A stretch of 64,000 nt of DNA from Terrimesophilobacter sp963702165 (lineage in GTDB: Bacteria; Actinomycetota; Actinomycetes; Actinomycetales; Microbacteriaceae), in the NCBI GenBank assembly GCA_963702165.1, contig OY969722.1, positions 2,046,001 through 2,110,000 of the forward strand. The letters are read 5' to 3'. The notes beneath the pieces are model-generated. The model was given only the letters and a program-made list of their open reading frames with translations, did no database searches and was not told where the DNA came from. Shown here piece by piece: positions 44,908-52,529 of the stretch. Numbering within the stretch: position 1 is the first letter of the stretch; each line of letters opens with the position of its first letter. A program made the translations under genes and the position numbers.

Positions 44908-46443
44908 ATGTCCCAGCACGCAGCGCAGCACGCGACGCAGGCAATCATTGGCGAACCCGAGGTCGTCGAGGACGGCGCGACCGCACAGTCGCCGGCCTGG
45001 CTGGCCCTCAAGAGCGCCGTGAGCGAGATTCGCGAACTGCAGATCAAGGACGGCAGCATCCCGGATGCTGCCAACCACGCGCGAGCGGCCGAACTCGTGG
45101 GCGAGATCACCGCGCGCATCCAGGAGTTGGCCCCGCTGTTCCCGCACGACGCCGAGTACCTGCGGGCATCCGTCGCCGACTTCGAGCGGTGGGCGGCGGA
45201 CGGCTTCGGCGTGCCGGACTTCCTCGACTCGCTCGTCGCGTTCCACCCGGAGCAGCACCGCGTCGACGGCCTCCGCCACCTCGTCGTCTTCCCGATGTAC
45301 ACGCAGAACGGCAGCAGCGACCGGCTGGTCGAGGCGGTGCTGATCGAGGTGATCTGGCCGGAGTTCGTCGCCGAGCTGGAGGCCGGCGACTACTCGAACA
45401 AGCTGTTCGTGCCGGTGCGCTTCGTCGACTTCACGGCCGGCTACGACACCAACGCCGCCGTGCTGTTCCCGGAGACGGTCGCGATGCGGGAGATCCCGAC
45501 GTTCACCTGGGGCGCCATCTTCGCCGACCGCGAGGCCGCTCGGTTCCGCCGCGTCGTGCGTGCGGCATCCGAGATCACCGGTCTCGACCTGCCCGCCGAC
45601 GCGCGCGAGCTGCTCGACGACCAGGAGCTCACCGAAGAGACCTTCGTGATGTGGGACCTGATCCACGACCGCACCCACATGCGCGGCGACCTGCCGTTCG
45701 ATCCGTTCATGATCAAGCAGCGGATGCCGTACTTCCTCTACTCGCTCGAGGAGCTGCGCTGCGACCTGACCGCGTTCCGCGAGTCGGTGCGGCTGGTGCG
45801 CGCCGAGGACACCGACCCGGTGACCCGCAAGCACGCGCAGCTCGTGCAGTACACGGTCATCTTCGACCGCATCTTCCGGTTCGCCCTCACCGGCAGCCGG
45901 GTGCGCAACTACGACGGCCTCGGCGGCCAGCTGCTGTTCGCGTGGATGCACCAGCACCACGTGCTGCACTGGACCGACACGACGCTCAGCCATCGACTGG
46001 GACGAGGTTCCGGACGTCGTGAACGCGCTCGGCGAGGCGATCGACGACCTCTACTGGCGCTCCATCGACCGGCCGAAGGTCGCGCACTGGCTCGCCGCGT
46101 ACGAGCTGGTCTCGGGGACGCTCGACGCCGCATCCGGCATCGAAGTGGGCCCGCGGCCTGGACGACGAGACGCTCGCCGGACCGGCCAAGGGGCTACACC
46201 GACCAGGTGCTGGACGACGAGTTCCCGCTGTCGATGTTCTACGAGGCGCTGCAGAAGAAGATGGCCGACGTCATCGAGTCGACGTCGGGCATCACCGGCG
46301 CCGCTGACCTGCATCCCCGCGCCAGTTTGTTGACCGCGCGCCCGCTGAAGCGGCGCGCGGTCGACAATGCGCGGCGCGGTTGCGGGGTCGAGGCGCGGCG
46401 GCTCCGTCGCGAGGCGGATGTGACGCCCCCGGCACCTCGGTAG
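44908..46443 (+). CDS. DUF6421-like protein with an internal frame-swap
   Basis: I recognise this only as an actinobacterial protein of the DUF6421 kind, with no known function. The first 360 residues read well, for example PMYTQNGSSDRLVEAVLIEVIWPEF and FVPVRFVDFTAGYDTNAAVLFPETV. From about 45990 to 46195 the true frame is another one (AIDWDEVPDVVNALGEAIDDLYWRS), after which the first frame returns at GYTDQVLDDEFPLSMFYEALQKK. The last 35 or so codons pass through a palindromic repeat and are Arg-rich, so the genuine stop is probably near 46320. A ribosome site GGAGG precedes ATG 44908. No signal peptide is seen. Confidence 0.75.
   Translation: MSQHAAQHATQAIIGEPEVVEDGATAQSPAWLALKSAVSEIRELQIKDGSIPDAANHARAAELVGEITARIQELAPLFPHDAEYLRASVADFERWAADGFGVPDFLDSLVAFHPEQHRVDGLRHLVVFPMYTQNGSSDRLVEAVLIEVIWPEFVAELEAGDYSNKLFVPVRFVDFTAGYDTNAAVLFPETVAMREIPTFTWGAIFADREAARFRRVVRAASEITGLDLPADARELLDDQELTEETFVMWDLIHDRTHMRGDLPFDPFMIKQRMPYFLYSLEELRCDLTAFRESVRLVRAEDTDPVTRKHAQLVQYTVIFDRIFRFALTGSRVRNYDGLGGQLLFAWMHQHHVLHWTDTTLSHRLGRGSGRRERARRGDRRPLLALHRPAEGRALARRVRAGLGDARRRIRHRSGPAAWTTRRSPDRPRGYTDQVLDDEFPLSMFYEALQKKMADVIESTSGITGAADLHPRASLLTARPLKRRAVDNARRGCGVEARRLRREADVTPPAPR
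46325..46369. repeat. Palindromic repeat, copy 2
   Basis: GTTTGTTGACCGCGCGCC (46325-46342), loop CGCTGAAGC, then GGCGCGCGGTCGACAATG match the element at 20443-20488 in the same orientation. The left arm is identical, and the right arm differs at a few positions. It lies in the Arg-rich 3' extension of the DUF6421-like reading frame. Confidence 0.8.
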
Positions 46444-46446
46444 CGT
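46441..46446 (+). promoter_or_regulatory. Leaderless -10 box of the second histidine kinase (TAGCGT)
   Basis: TAGCGT ends 6 nt before ATG 46453 and contains the TAG that closes the upstream frame. Confidence 0.55.
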
Positions 46447-46452
46447 TGACGG

Positions 46453-47755
46453 ATGGCTACCGACGAGTGGGTGCGCAAACGACCCGGTCCCGACGGCTAC
46501 CGGCGCGACGCGCTTGCGGCCCTCGCCCTGATGATCGGCGCCGCCCTGTCGTCGCTGCTGCACACCCGCGTCGGCTGGTACAACGACCCGGCGCCGCTGC
46601 TGGCTGAGCGCGCTGGCCGTGATCGCCGACTCACCGCTGCCGCTCGCCTTCCGGCGCCGCTGTCCCGAGCGCCGTCGCGATCTTCGTGGCGGTCGCCTTC
46701 TTCGTCAGCCAGCAGTTCATGGTGCCCGAGATGCTGTTCAGCAACATCGCGCTGTTCATGGCGATCTACACCGTCGGCGCGTGGGGTCGTGATCGACGCC
46801 GTGCCAACATCGTCGCGCGGCTTCATCATCGCGGCCATGCTCGTCTGGGTCGTGGTCAACGTGGTCGTCACGGTGATCGGATCCGGACTCGCTGCCCGAC
46901 TTCTCCCGCTCCGGGCTCTTCTCGCAGCTCGCTTCGCTCGCCATCATCCAGGTGGTCACCAACCTGCTCTACTTCGGCGGCGCCTTCTTCTTCGGCAACA
47001 CCGCATGGCGTGCAGCGCGAGAGCAAGGCGCTGCTGACCGCGCGAACCGCTGAGCTCGCCGAGGAGCGCGAGCGCCGAGCGCGTGCAGGCGGTCGCGCTC
47101 GACCGGTTGCGTATCGCGCGCGAACTGCACGACGTCGTCGCCCACCACGTCTCGGTGATGGGCGTCCAGGCCGGGGCGGCTCGGCGAGTGCTGCAGACCG
47201 ACCCGGACCAGGCATCCGCTTCGCTCGAGCTGATCGAATCCGAGCGCCCGAACCGCGGTCGACGAATTGCACCGCCTGCTCACGACCCTGCGCGAGAACG
47301 AGACCGACACTGCGAGCGACGAGTGCTTCAACACGCGGCGTCGAACAGCTCGATGAGCTCGCCGAGCAGACCCGCCAGTCCGGCACCCCGGTGAGCGTGC
47401 GGGTGATCGGCGAGCCGGTGCCGCTCAGCCCGCTCGTGAGCTTCACGCTGTACCGGGTGGCGCAGGAGGCGCTCACCAACATCCGCAAGCACGCGGGCAC
47501 CCGCGCCACCGCCGACGTGCGGTTGCGCTACGAACCGGATGCGGTCGAGCTCGAGGTCGCCGACACCGGACTGGGCAGGGCGCGCTGCCGCTCGCGGGAG
47601 CGGCCTCGGCCAGCTCGGGCATGCGCGAGCGCGTCATCGCCGTCGGCGGCGAGCTCGACGTCGGCCCGCGCAGCCGCGGCGGCTACCTGGTGCGCGCGCG
47701 CATCCCGCTCACCTCGGGGCGCAGCCTTGTCGCTCGCTCGGCGGAGCACGCGTGA
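46453..47755 (+). pseudogene. Sensor histidine kinase (HisKA_3), frameshifted many times
   Basis: This kinase of about 430 residues is spread over three frames. The intact opening MATDEWVRKRPGPDG is followed by membrane segments in changing frames (for example AFFVSQQFMVPEMLFSNIALF and FIIAAMLVWVVVNVVV). The phospho-acceptor region RLRIARELHDVVAHHVSVMG is intact, as is the ATPase N box FTLYRVAQEALTNIRKHAG. The G-box region SGMRERVIAVGGELDVGPRS recovers near the end. At least six indels fall between 46600 and 47590. The stop overlaps the response-regulator start (GTGA). It is a desK-like pair. Confidence 0.85.
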
Positions 47756-48410
47756 TCCGGGTCCTCCTCGTCGACGACCAGGAACTCGTGCGGGCCGGAT
47801 TCCGCATCATCCTGCAGAGCGGAGCCCGGCATCGATGTCGTCGGTGAGGCCGGCGTCAGGTGCCGACGCGATCGAGCTGGGCCGCGCACTCAACCCGGAT
47901 GTCGTCTGCATGGACATCCAGATGCCCGGCATGGACGGCCTTGCGGCCAGCCGGCAGATCGTCGGCGACACTTCGCTGCGCTCGCGCGTGCTGATCCTGA
48001 CCACCTTCGACCGGGACGACTATCTGTTCGAGGCGCTGGGGCCGGCGCGAGCGGGTTCCTGCTGAAGACCGCCAGCCCGGAGAAGCTGGTCGAGGCGGTG
48101 CAGCGTGGTCGCCGAGCGGTGACGCGATGCTCGCCCCGGAGGTCACGCGTCGCGTCATCGCCCGCTTCGGCGGTGCCGCCGCACCCGCCCCCGCGGTGGC
48201 GACGGCATGTCGGACTCACCGAGCGGGAACGCGGAAGTGCTTGTGCTGGTCGCGCAGGGACTGTCGAACGCCGAGATCGCCACGCGGCTGTTCGTCGGGG
48301 AGGCCACGGTGAAGACGCACGTGTCGAACGTGCTCGCCAAGCTCGGCGTGCGTGACCGGGTGCAGGCGGTCGTCTACGCATACGAGCACAGGCTGGTGAC
48401 TCCGCGGTAA
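47752..48410 (+). pseudogene. NarL-family response regulator, frameshifted
   Basis: This protein of about 215 residues begins VIRVLLVDDQELVRAGFRII with the DD pair, has the phosphoacceptor in DVVCMDIQMPGMDGLAASRQI and ends with the LuxR helix-turn-helix LSNAEIATRLFVGEATVKTHVSNVLAKLGVRDR. Frames change near 47828, 48035, 48105 and 48200. It pairs with the upstream kinase. NarL pairs beside NatAB-type exporters usually control them, and a NatAB-like pair follows 950 bp downstream (inference). Confidence 0.86.
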
Positions 48411-48455
48411 CGCTGCGCCAATCGCGCCGAGGGTTGACCGGCATCCGGATGCCAC

Positions 48456-48497
48456 CTAACGTTAAGCAACCGATTAATTAAGGAGTCACTTAATTGG
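48456..48497 (+). promoter_or_regulatory. AT-rich control region of the ArsR gene
   Basis: The stretch contains TTAAG (48462-48466) and CTTAA (48489-48493) as inverted outer half-sites around TTAATTAA (48475-48482). It overlaps the ribosome site AAGGAG. Such AT-rich repeats next to an ArsR start are typical operators. A GCATCCGGATGC palindrome lies just upstream at 48441-48452. Confidence 0.5.
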
Positions 48498-48826
48498 CTG
48501 CGGCGACTGACGAATTGAGCGCGGTGTTCTCGGCCTTGGCCGACCCGACCCGACGCGCGATACTCTCGCGGCTTCGTGGCGGGCCGACCACGGTGGGGGA
48601 ATTGTCCGCGCCCTTCTCCATCAGCGCCCCGGCGATCTCGCAGCACCTGCGGGTGCTGGAGAACGCCGGCCTGATCGAACGCACCGCGACCGCGCAATGG
48701 CGCACCTGCAGCATCCGCACCGAGCCGCTCGACGACGTTCAAGAGTGGATCGAGAAGCACCGCGCTGACTGGAGCGAACGGTTCGACCGGCTCGACGAGC
48801 GACTCCGTCAACTCAAGGGAGAGTAG
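48494..48826 (+). CDS. ArsR-family transcriptional repressor
   Basis: The 110-residue winged-helix protein begins at a TTG codon with AAGGAG upstream. The DNA-binding part is LADPTRRAILSRLRGGPTTVGELS through SAPAISQHLRVLENAGLIE. No metal-binding cysteine motif (ELCVC) is visible, so it belongs to the non-metal group commonly paired with SRPBCC/AHSA1 proteins. The SRPBCC gene follows after 2 bp. Confidence 0.92.
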   Translation: MAAATDELSAVFSALADPTRRAILSRLRGGPTTVGELSAPFSISAPAISQHLRVLENAGLIERTATAQWRTCSIRTEPLDDVQEWIEKHRADWSERFDRLDERLRQLKGE

Positions 48827-48828
48827 CG

Positions 48829-49278
48829 ATGAGCGAGACAGCAACGCAGAAGCAGTTCACCATTGTGCGCGTGTTCGACGCGCCACGCGACGTGCTCTGG
48901 CGCGCCTGGACCGATCCGGAGGAGTGGCCGCACTGGATGCACCTCACCGGCCTCACAACGCCGCGCGAATCTGTCAGCGCGGACGTGCGCGCCGGCGGAC
49001 GCTACGGCTACACCATGGTCGCCCCGGACGGCACCGGCTACCCGTCCGGCGGTGTCTACCGCGAGGTGGTGGAGCCAGAGCGGCTCGTGTTCACCTGGGC
49101 CGACCCGGCCGATCCGGACGGCGATGCCCCGCTGATCACTGTCACGCTCGATGACCTCGGCGACGGGCGGACGCAGCAGACCTTCCACGTGCTCGGGGTG
49201 GACGGCCACGCCGGCGACGACTTCATCTACGACGGCTGGGATCAGGTGTTCGAGGAGCTCACCGGCCACCTGAGCTGA
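48829..49278 (+). CDS. SRPBCC/AHSA1-family protein
   Basis: The 149-residue protein has a START-like hydrophobic-pocket fold. Recognisable stretches are FDAPRDVLWRAWTDPEEWPHWM and WADPADPDGDAPLITVTLDDLGDG. The ArsR-SRPBCC pair is a frequent bacterial arrangement in which the second protein is thought to bind a ligand, but its function is unknown. It is co-transcribed with the ArsR gene. Confidence 0.88.
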   Translation: MSETATQKQFTIVRVFDAPRDVLWRAWTDPEEWPHWMHLTGLTTPRESVSADVRAGGRYGYTMVAPDGTGYPSGGVYREVVEPERLVFTWADPADPDGDAPLITVTLDDLGDGRTQQTFHVLGVDGHAGDDFIYDGWDQVFEELTGHLS

Positions 49279-49347
49279 GCCGGCTCCACCGCGAGGAGGA
49301 GCGCAAAAACCCGCCGCGCGACGGATGTGCCTGGGGTGGCGCATCCG

Positions 49348-49353
49348 TAGCGT
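49348..49353 (+). promoter_or_regulatory. Leaderless -10 box of natA (TAGCGT)
   Basis: TAGCGT ends 7 nt before ATG 49361. Confidence 0.5.
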
Positions 49354-49360
49354 GGAGCTC

Positions 49361-50245
49361 ATGCTGGAACTCCACTCAATCAACAGGTCGTTCGGCGACC
49401 GCCGGGTGCTCACGGATGTCGCGTTCGGCGTCACCGGCGGACGCATGACCGGCTTTGTCGGCGGCAATGGCGCGGGTAAGACCACGACCATGCGGATCAT
49501 CCTCGGCGTGCTCGCGCCTGATTCGGGTTCGGTGACCCTCGACGGGTCGCCGCTCACCGCCGACGCGCGCACCCGGTTCGGCTACATGCCGGAGGAACGC
49601 GGGCTGTATCCCAAGATGAAGGTCGCCGAGCAGGTGACCTACATCGGCCGACTGCACGGCATGCCGACCGAGCACGCCAAGCGCAACACCATGGAGCTGC
49701 TCGAGCGGCTCGGACTCGGCGAGCGAGCGAACGACACGGTCGAGAGCCTGTCGCTCGGCAACCAGCAGCGCGCGCAGATCGCCGCCGCCCTGGTGCACGA
49801 GCCGGAGGTGCTCGTGCTGGACGAGCCGTTCTCCGGGCTGGATCCCATGGCGGTCGAGGTCGTGCAGGGCGTGCTGAAGGACTTCGCCGCCAAGGGCGCA
49901 CCCGTGCTGTTCTCCTCGCACCAGCTCGACATCGTCGAGCGGCTGTGCGACGACCTGATCGTCATCGCGGACGGGCAGATCCGCGCCTCAGGCTCGCGGG
50001 AGTCGCTGCGCGAGGCGCACGCACCCGGCCTCTACGAACTCACCGTCGCCGGCGACACCGGATGGCTTCGCTCGGAGCCCGGCGTACGGGTCGTCGACTT
50101 CGACGGCGGACACGCGGTGTTCGAGACCGACTCGACCGAGACCGCGCAGCGCGTGCTGAAGCGCGCAACAGCATCCGGCGACGTGCAGCGCTTCGCACCA
50201 CGCCAACCGTCCCTCGCCCAGATCTTCAAGGAGGTAATCCAGTGA
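49361..50245 (+). CDS. natA: ABC transporter ATP-binding protein (NatA-like)
   Basis: The 294-residue ATPase has Walker A GGNGAGKTT (about 34-42), the signature LSLGNQQRAQIAAALV in which the usual LSGGQ is LSLGN, and Walker B VLVLDEPFSGLD. A C-terminal extension of about 80 residues follows the D-loop, as in DrrA/NatA exporters. It starts at ATG 49361 and overlaps the permease gene by 4 bp. The pair exports sodium, a drug or a peptide; which one cannot be told. Confidence 0.92.
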   Translation: MLELHSINRSFGDRRVLTDVAFGVTGGRMTGFVGGNGAGKTTTMRIILGVLAPDSGSVTLDGSPLTADARTRFGYMPEERGLYPKMKVAEQVTYIGRLHGMPTEHAKRNTMELLERLGLGERANDTVESLSLGNQQRAQIAAALVHEPEVLVLDEPFSGLDPMAVEVVQGVLKDFAAKGAPVLFSSHQLDIVERLCDDLIVIADGQIRASGSRESLREAHAPGLYELTVAGDTGWLRSEPGVRVVDFDGGHAVFETDSTETAQRVLKRATASGDVQRFAPRQPSLAQIFKEVIQ

Positions 50246-51333
50246 GCCGCTTCACCAGCCCCGGACTCGCCCAGGCAACGTGGCTGATTGCCGAGCGGGA
50301 GATCCGGATGCGCCTGCGCAGCAAGGCGTTCCTGATCTCCACCGGCATCCTGCTGCTCATGGTGCTCGCCTCGGTCCTGTTCGGCGGGTTCGCCAGCCAG
50401 AACGTCGACCTGCCGAAGGTGGCCGCGGTCGGCTCTGCCGTCGCGGTTGCCGAGGACACCGGTGCTCTCGAGGTGACAGAAGCCGCCACGGTTGACGAGG
50501 CGGAGGAACTGGTCCGGTCGGAGAAGGTCGAGGCCGCGCTGGTGCCGGATCCGGATGCGCCGCTCGAGCTGACGGTGATCGGTCTGGACGAGGCGCCCAC
50601 GTCGGTGCTCGCCGTGCTGAGCGTCACGCCGGGAATCGAACTGCTTGAACCGAGCGGACAGAACCCGTTCCTGGTCTACCTGGTCGCGCTCGGGTTCGGG
50701 CTGGTGTTCTTCGTCTCCGCCCTCACGTTCGGCTCGATCATCGCGCAGAGCGTTGTGGAGGAGAAGCAGACGCGGATCGTGGAGATCCTGATGGCGACCG
50801 TGCCGGTGCGCGCGCTGATGGCGGGCAAGGTGCTCGGCAACAGCATCCTCGCGTTCGGTCAGATCGCACTCATCGCGGTGCTCGCCGGAGTCGGCATGCT
50901 CGCATCCGGCCAGGACCTGCTGCTGGCCGAGGTCGGGCCGTCGCTGGTGTGGTTCGTAGTGTTCTTCCTGTTCGGGTTCGTGCTGCTCGCCGCGCTGTTC
51001 GCGGCCACCGCGGCACTGGTCTCCAGGGTCGAGGACGTCGGCTCTGTCACCTCCCCGGTGACGATGCTCGTGATGATCCCCTACTTCCTGGTGATCTTCT
51101 TCAACGACAACTCGCTGGTGCTCACTGTGATGTCCTACGTGCCGTTCTCGGCGCCCGTGGGCATGCCGATGCGGGTGTTCCTCGGCACCGCCGAGTGGTG
51201 GGAGCCGCTCCTGTCGCTCGGCATCCTGGTGGCGACGACCGCGCTGGTGGTGTGGATCGGCGAGCGGATGTACCGCAACTCGCTGCTGCGCACCGGCGCC
51301 CGGGTGACCCTGAAGGAAGCCCTAGTCGGCTAG
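50242..51333 (+). CDS. natB: ABC-2 type permease (NatB-like)
   Basis: The 363-residue permease has one N-terminal membrane segment (SKAFLISTGILLLMVLASVLFGG), a large extracytoplasmic domain (about 55-150) and five more membrane segments, with SALTFGSIIAQSVVEEKQTRIVEILMATV in the ABC-2 signature position. The GTG start overlaps natA (GTGA) and follows AAGGAGG. Together with natA it forms a NatAB-type exporter. Confidence 0.9.
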   Translation: MSRFTSPGLAQATWLIAEREIRMRLRSKAFLISTGILLLMVLASVLFGGFASQNVDLPKVAAVGSAVAVAEDTGALEVTEAATVDEAEELVRSEKVEAALVPDPDAPLELTVIGLDEAPTSVLAVLSVTPGIELLEPSGQNPFLVYLVALGFGLVFFVSALTFGSIIAQSVVEEKQTRIVEILMATVPVRALMAGKVLGNSILAFGQIALIAVLAGVGMLASGQDLLLAEVGPSLVWFVVFFLFGFVLLAALFAATAALVSRVEDVGSVTSPVTMLVMIPYFLVIFFNDNSLVLTVMSYVPFSAPVGMPMRVFLGTAEWWEPLLSLGILVATTALVVWIGERMYRNSLLRTGARVTLKEALVG

Positions 51334-51360
51334 CCACACAGCGTGGTTGTCGGATGCGGG

Positions 51361-51366
51361 CAGAAT
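51361..51366 (+). promoter_or_regulatory. Leaderless -10 box of the threonine aldolase gene (CAGAAT)
   Basis: CAGAAT ends 6 nt before GTG 51373. Confidence 0.55.
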
Positions 51367-51372
51367 GGTGGG

Positions 51373-52446
51373 GTGAGCACACTCCACGACCAGACTCGCC
51401 GCGGCTTCGCATCCGACAACTACGCGGGAGCGCACCCCGAGATCATCCAGGCCATCGCGGACGCGAACGGCGGGCACCAGGTCTCCTACGGCGAGGACGT
51501 GTACACCGAACGCCTGCAGGAGGTCATGCGGCAGCACTTCGGTGAGCAGGCGGTGACCTACCCGGTGTTCAACGGCACGGGCGCGAACGTCACCGCGCTC
51601 ACCGCCATGGTCCCGAGGTGGGGTGCGGTGATCTCCGCTCAGACCGCGCACATCAACACTGATGAGGGCGGCGCGCCGGAGCGGGTTAGCGGGTTGAAGC
51701 TGCTCACCGTTGAGACCCGCGACGGCAAGCTCACCCCGGAGCTCATCGACCGCGAGGCGTGGGGCTGGGGCGACGAGCACCGAGCCCAGCCGCTCGCGGT
51801 CAGCATCACCCAGACCACGGAGCTCGGCACGCTGTACACGGTGGAGGAGCTCCGCTCGATCAGCGAGCACGCCCACTCGAAGGGCATGGTCGTGCACATG
51901 GACGGCGCTCGCATCGCCAACGCCGCGGCCGCGCTGGGCGAGCCGCTGCGTGAGTTCACCACCGACGCCGGCATCGACGTGCTCAGCTTCGGTGGGACCA
52001 AGAATGGCCTCCTCTTCGGTGAGGCGATCGTCGCGCTGAATCCGGATGCCGCGCCCGGCTTGGTCTACCTGCGCAAGTTGAACATGCAGCTCGCATCGAA
52101 GATGCGCTTCGTGTCCGCGCAGCTGGTGGCGCTGCTCGAGGGCGGCCTGTGGCTGCGGTCGGCGACGCACGCGAACCGGATGGCACTGCGCTTGCGGGAA
52201 GCGCTCGCGCGGGAGGTCGCCGCCGGAAACCTGCACGGGATCTCATTCACCCAGGCGACAGAGTCGAATGCGGTGTTCGCGGTGCTGCCGCCGGGTGTCG
52301 CCGATCGACTTCGGGAGCGCTTCCGGTTCTACGACTGGAACCCCGCGACCGGCGAGGTGCGCTGGATGTGCTCGTTCGACACCACAGAGGACGATATCGA
52401 CTCGTTCGTGACCGCGATCCGCGAGGAGCTCGCCTCCGCTGGTTGA
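51373..52446 (+). CDS. ltaE: Threonine aldolase (beta-eliminating lyase family)
   Basis: The 357-residue PLP enzyme cleaves threonine or allo-threonine to glycine and acetaldehyde. The PLP lysine is in LSFGGTKNGLLFGEA, and GMVVHMDGARIANAAAAL contains the Asp that contacts the PLP ring. The N-terminal FASDNYAGAHPEIIQAI is the usual family start. Phenylserine aldolase or related specificity is possible. The final GGT-TGA codons are part of the REP-like repeat that follows. Confidence 0.9.
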   Translation: MSTLHDQTRRGFASDNYAGAHPEIIQAIADANGGHQVSYGEDVYTERLQEVMRQHFGEQAVTYPVFNGTGANVTALTAMVPRWGAVISAQTAHINTDEGGAPERVSGLKLLTVETRDGKLTPELIDREAWGWGDEHRAQPLAVSITQTTELGTLYTVEELRSISEHAHSKGMVVHMDGARIANAAAALGEPLREFTTDAGIDVLSFGGTKNGLLFGEAIVALNPDAAPGLVYLRKLNMQLASKMRFVSAQLVALLEGGLWLRSATHANRMALRLREALAREVAAGNLHGISFTQATESNAVFAVLPPGVADRLRERFRFYDWNPATGEVRWMCSFDTTEDDIDSFVTAIREELASAG

Positions 52447-52523
52447 GGGATCGCGAAGCGATCGTCTCGAAACCCTGGCCGGGATCTCGACAAGCTCGAT
52501 CACCGGGAGGGCTCGATCACCGG
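52441..52523. repeat. REP-like element, two-part copy
   Basis: The first half GGTTGAGGGATCGCGAAGCG... (52441-52477) holds the palindrome GATCGC-GAA-GCGATC, and occurs inverted at 54643-54687. The second half (52477-52523, beginning GGCCGGGATCTCGACAAGCT) matches 808-872. The first six bases form the end of the threonine aldolase gene. Confidence 0.85.
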
Positions 52524-52529
52524 CGGCGG

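Noticed and set aside
44745..46022. A plus-strand Arg-rich reading frame inside the DUF6421-like gene
   Set aside because: It is a shifted-frame shadow with a codon composition typical of GC-rich out-of-frame reading.
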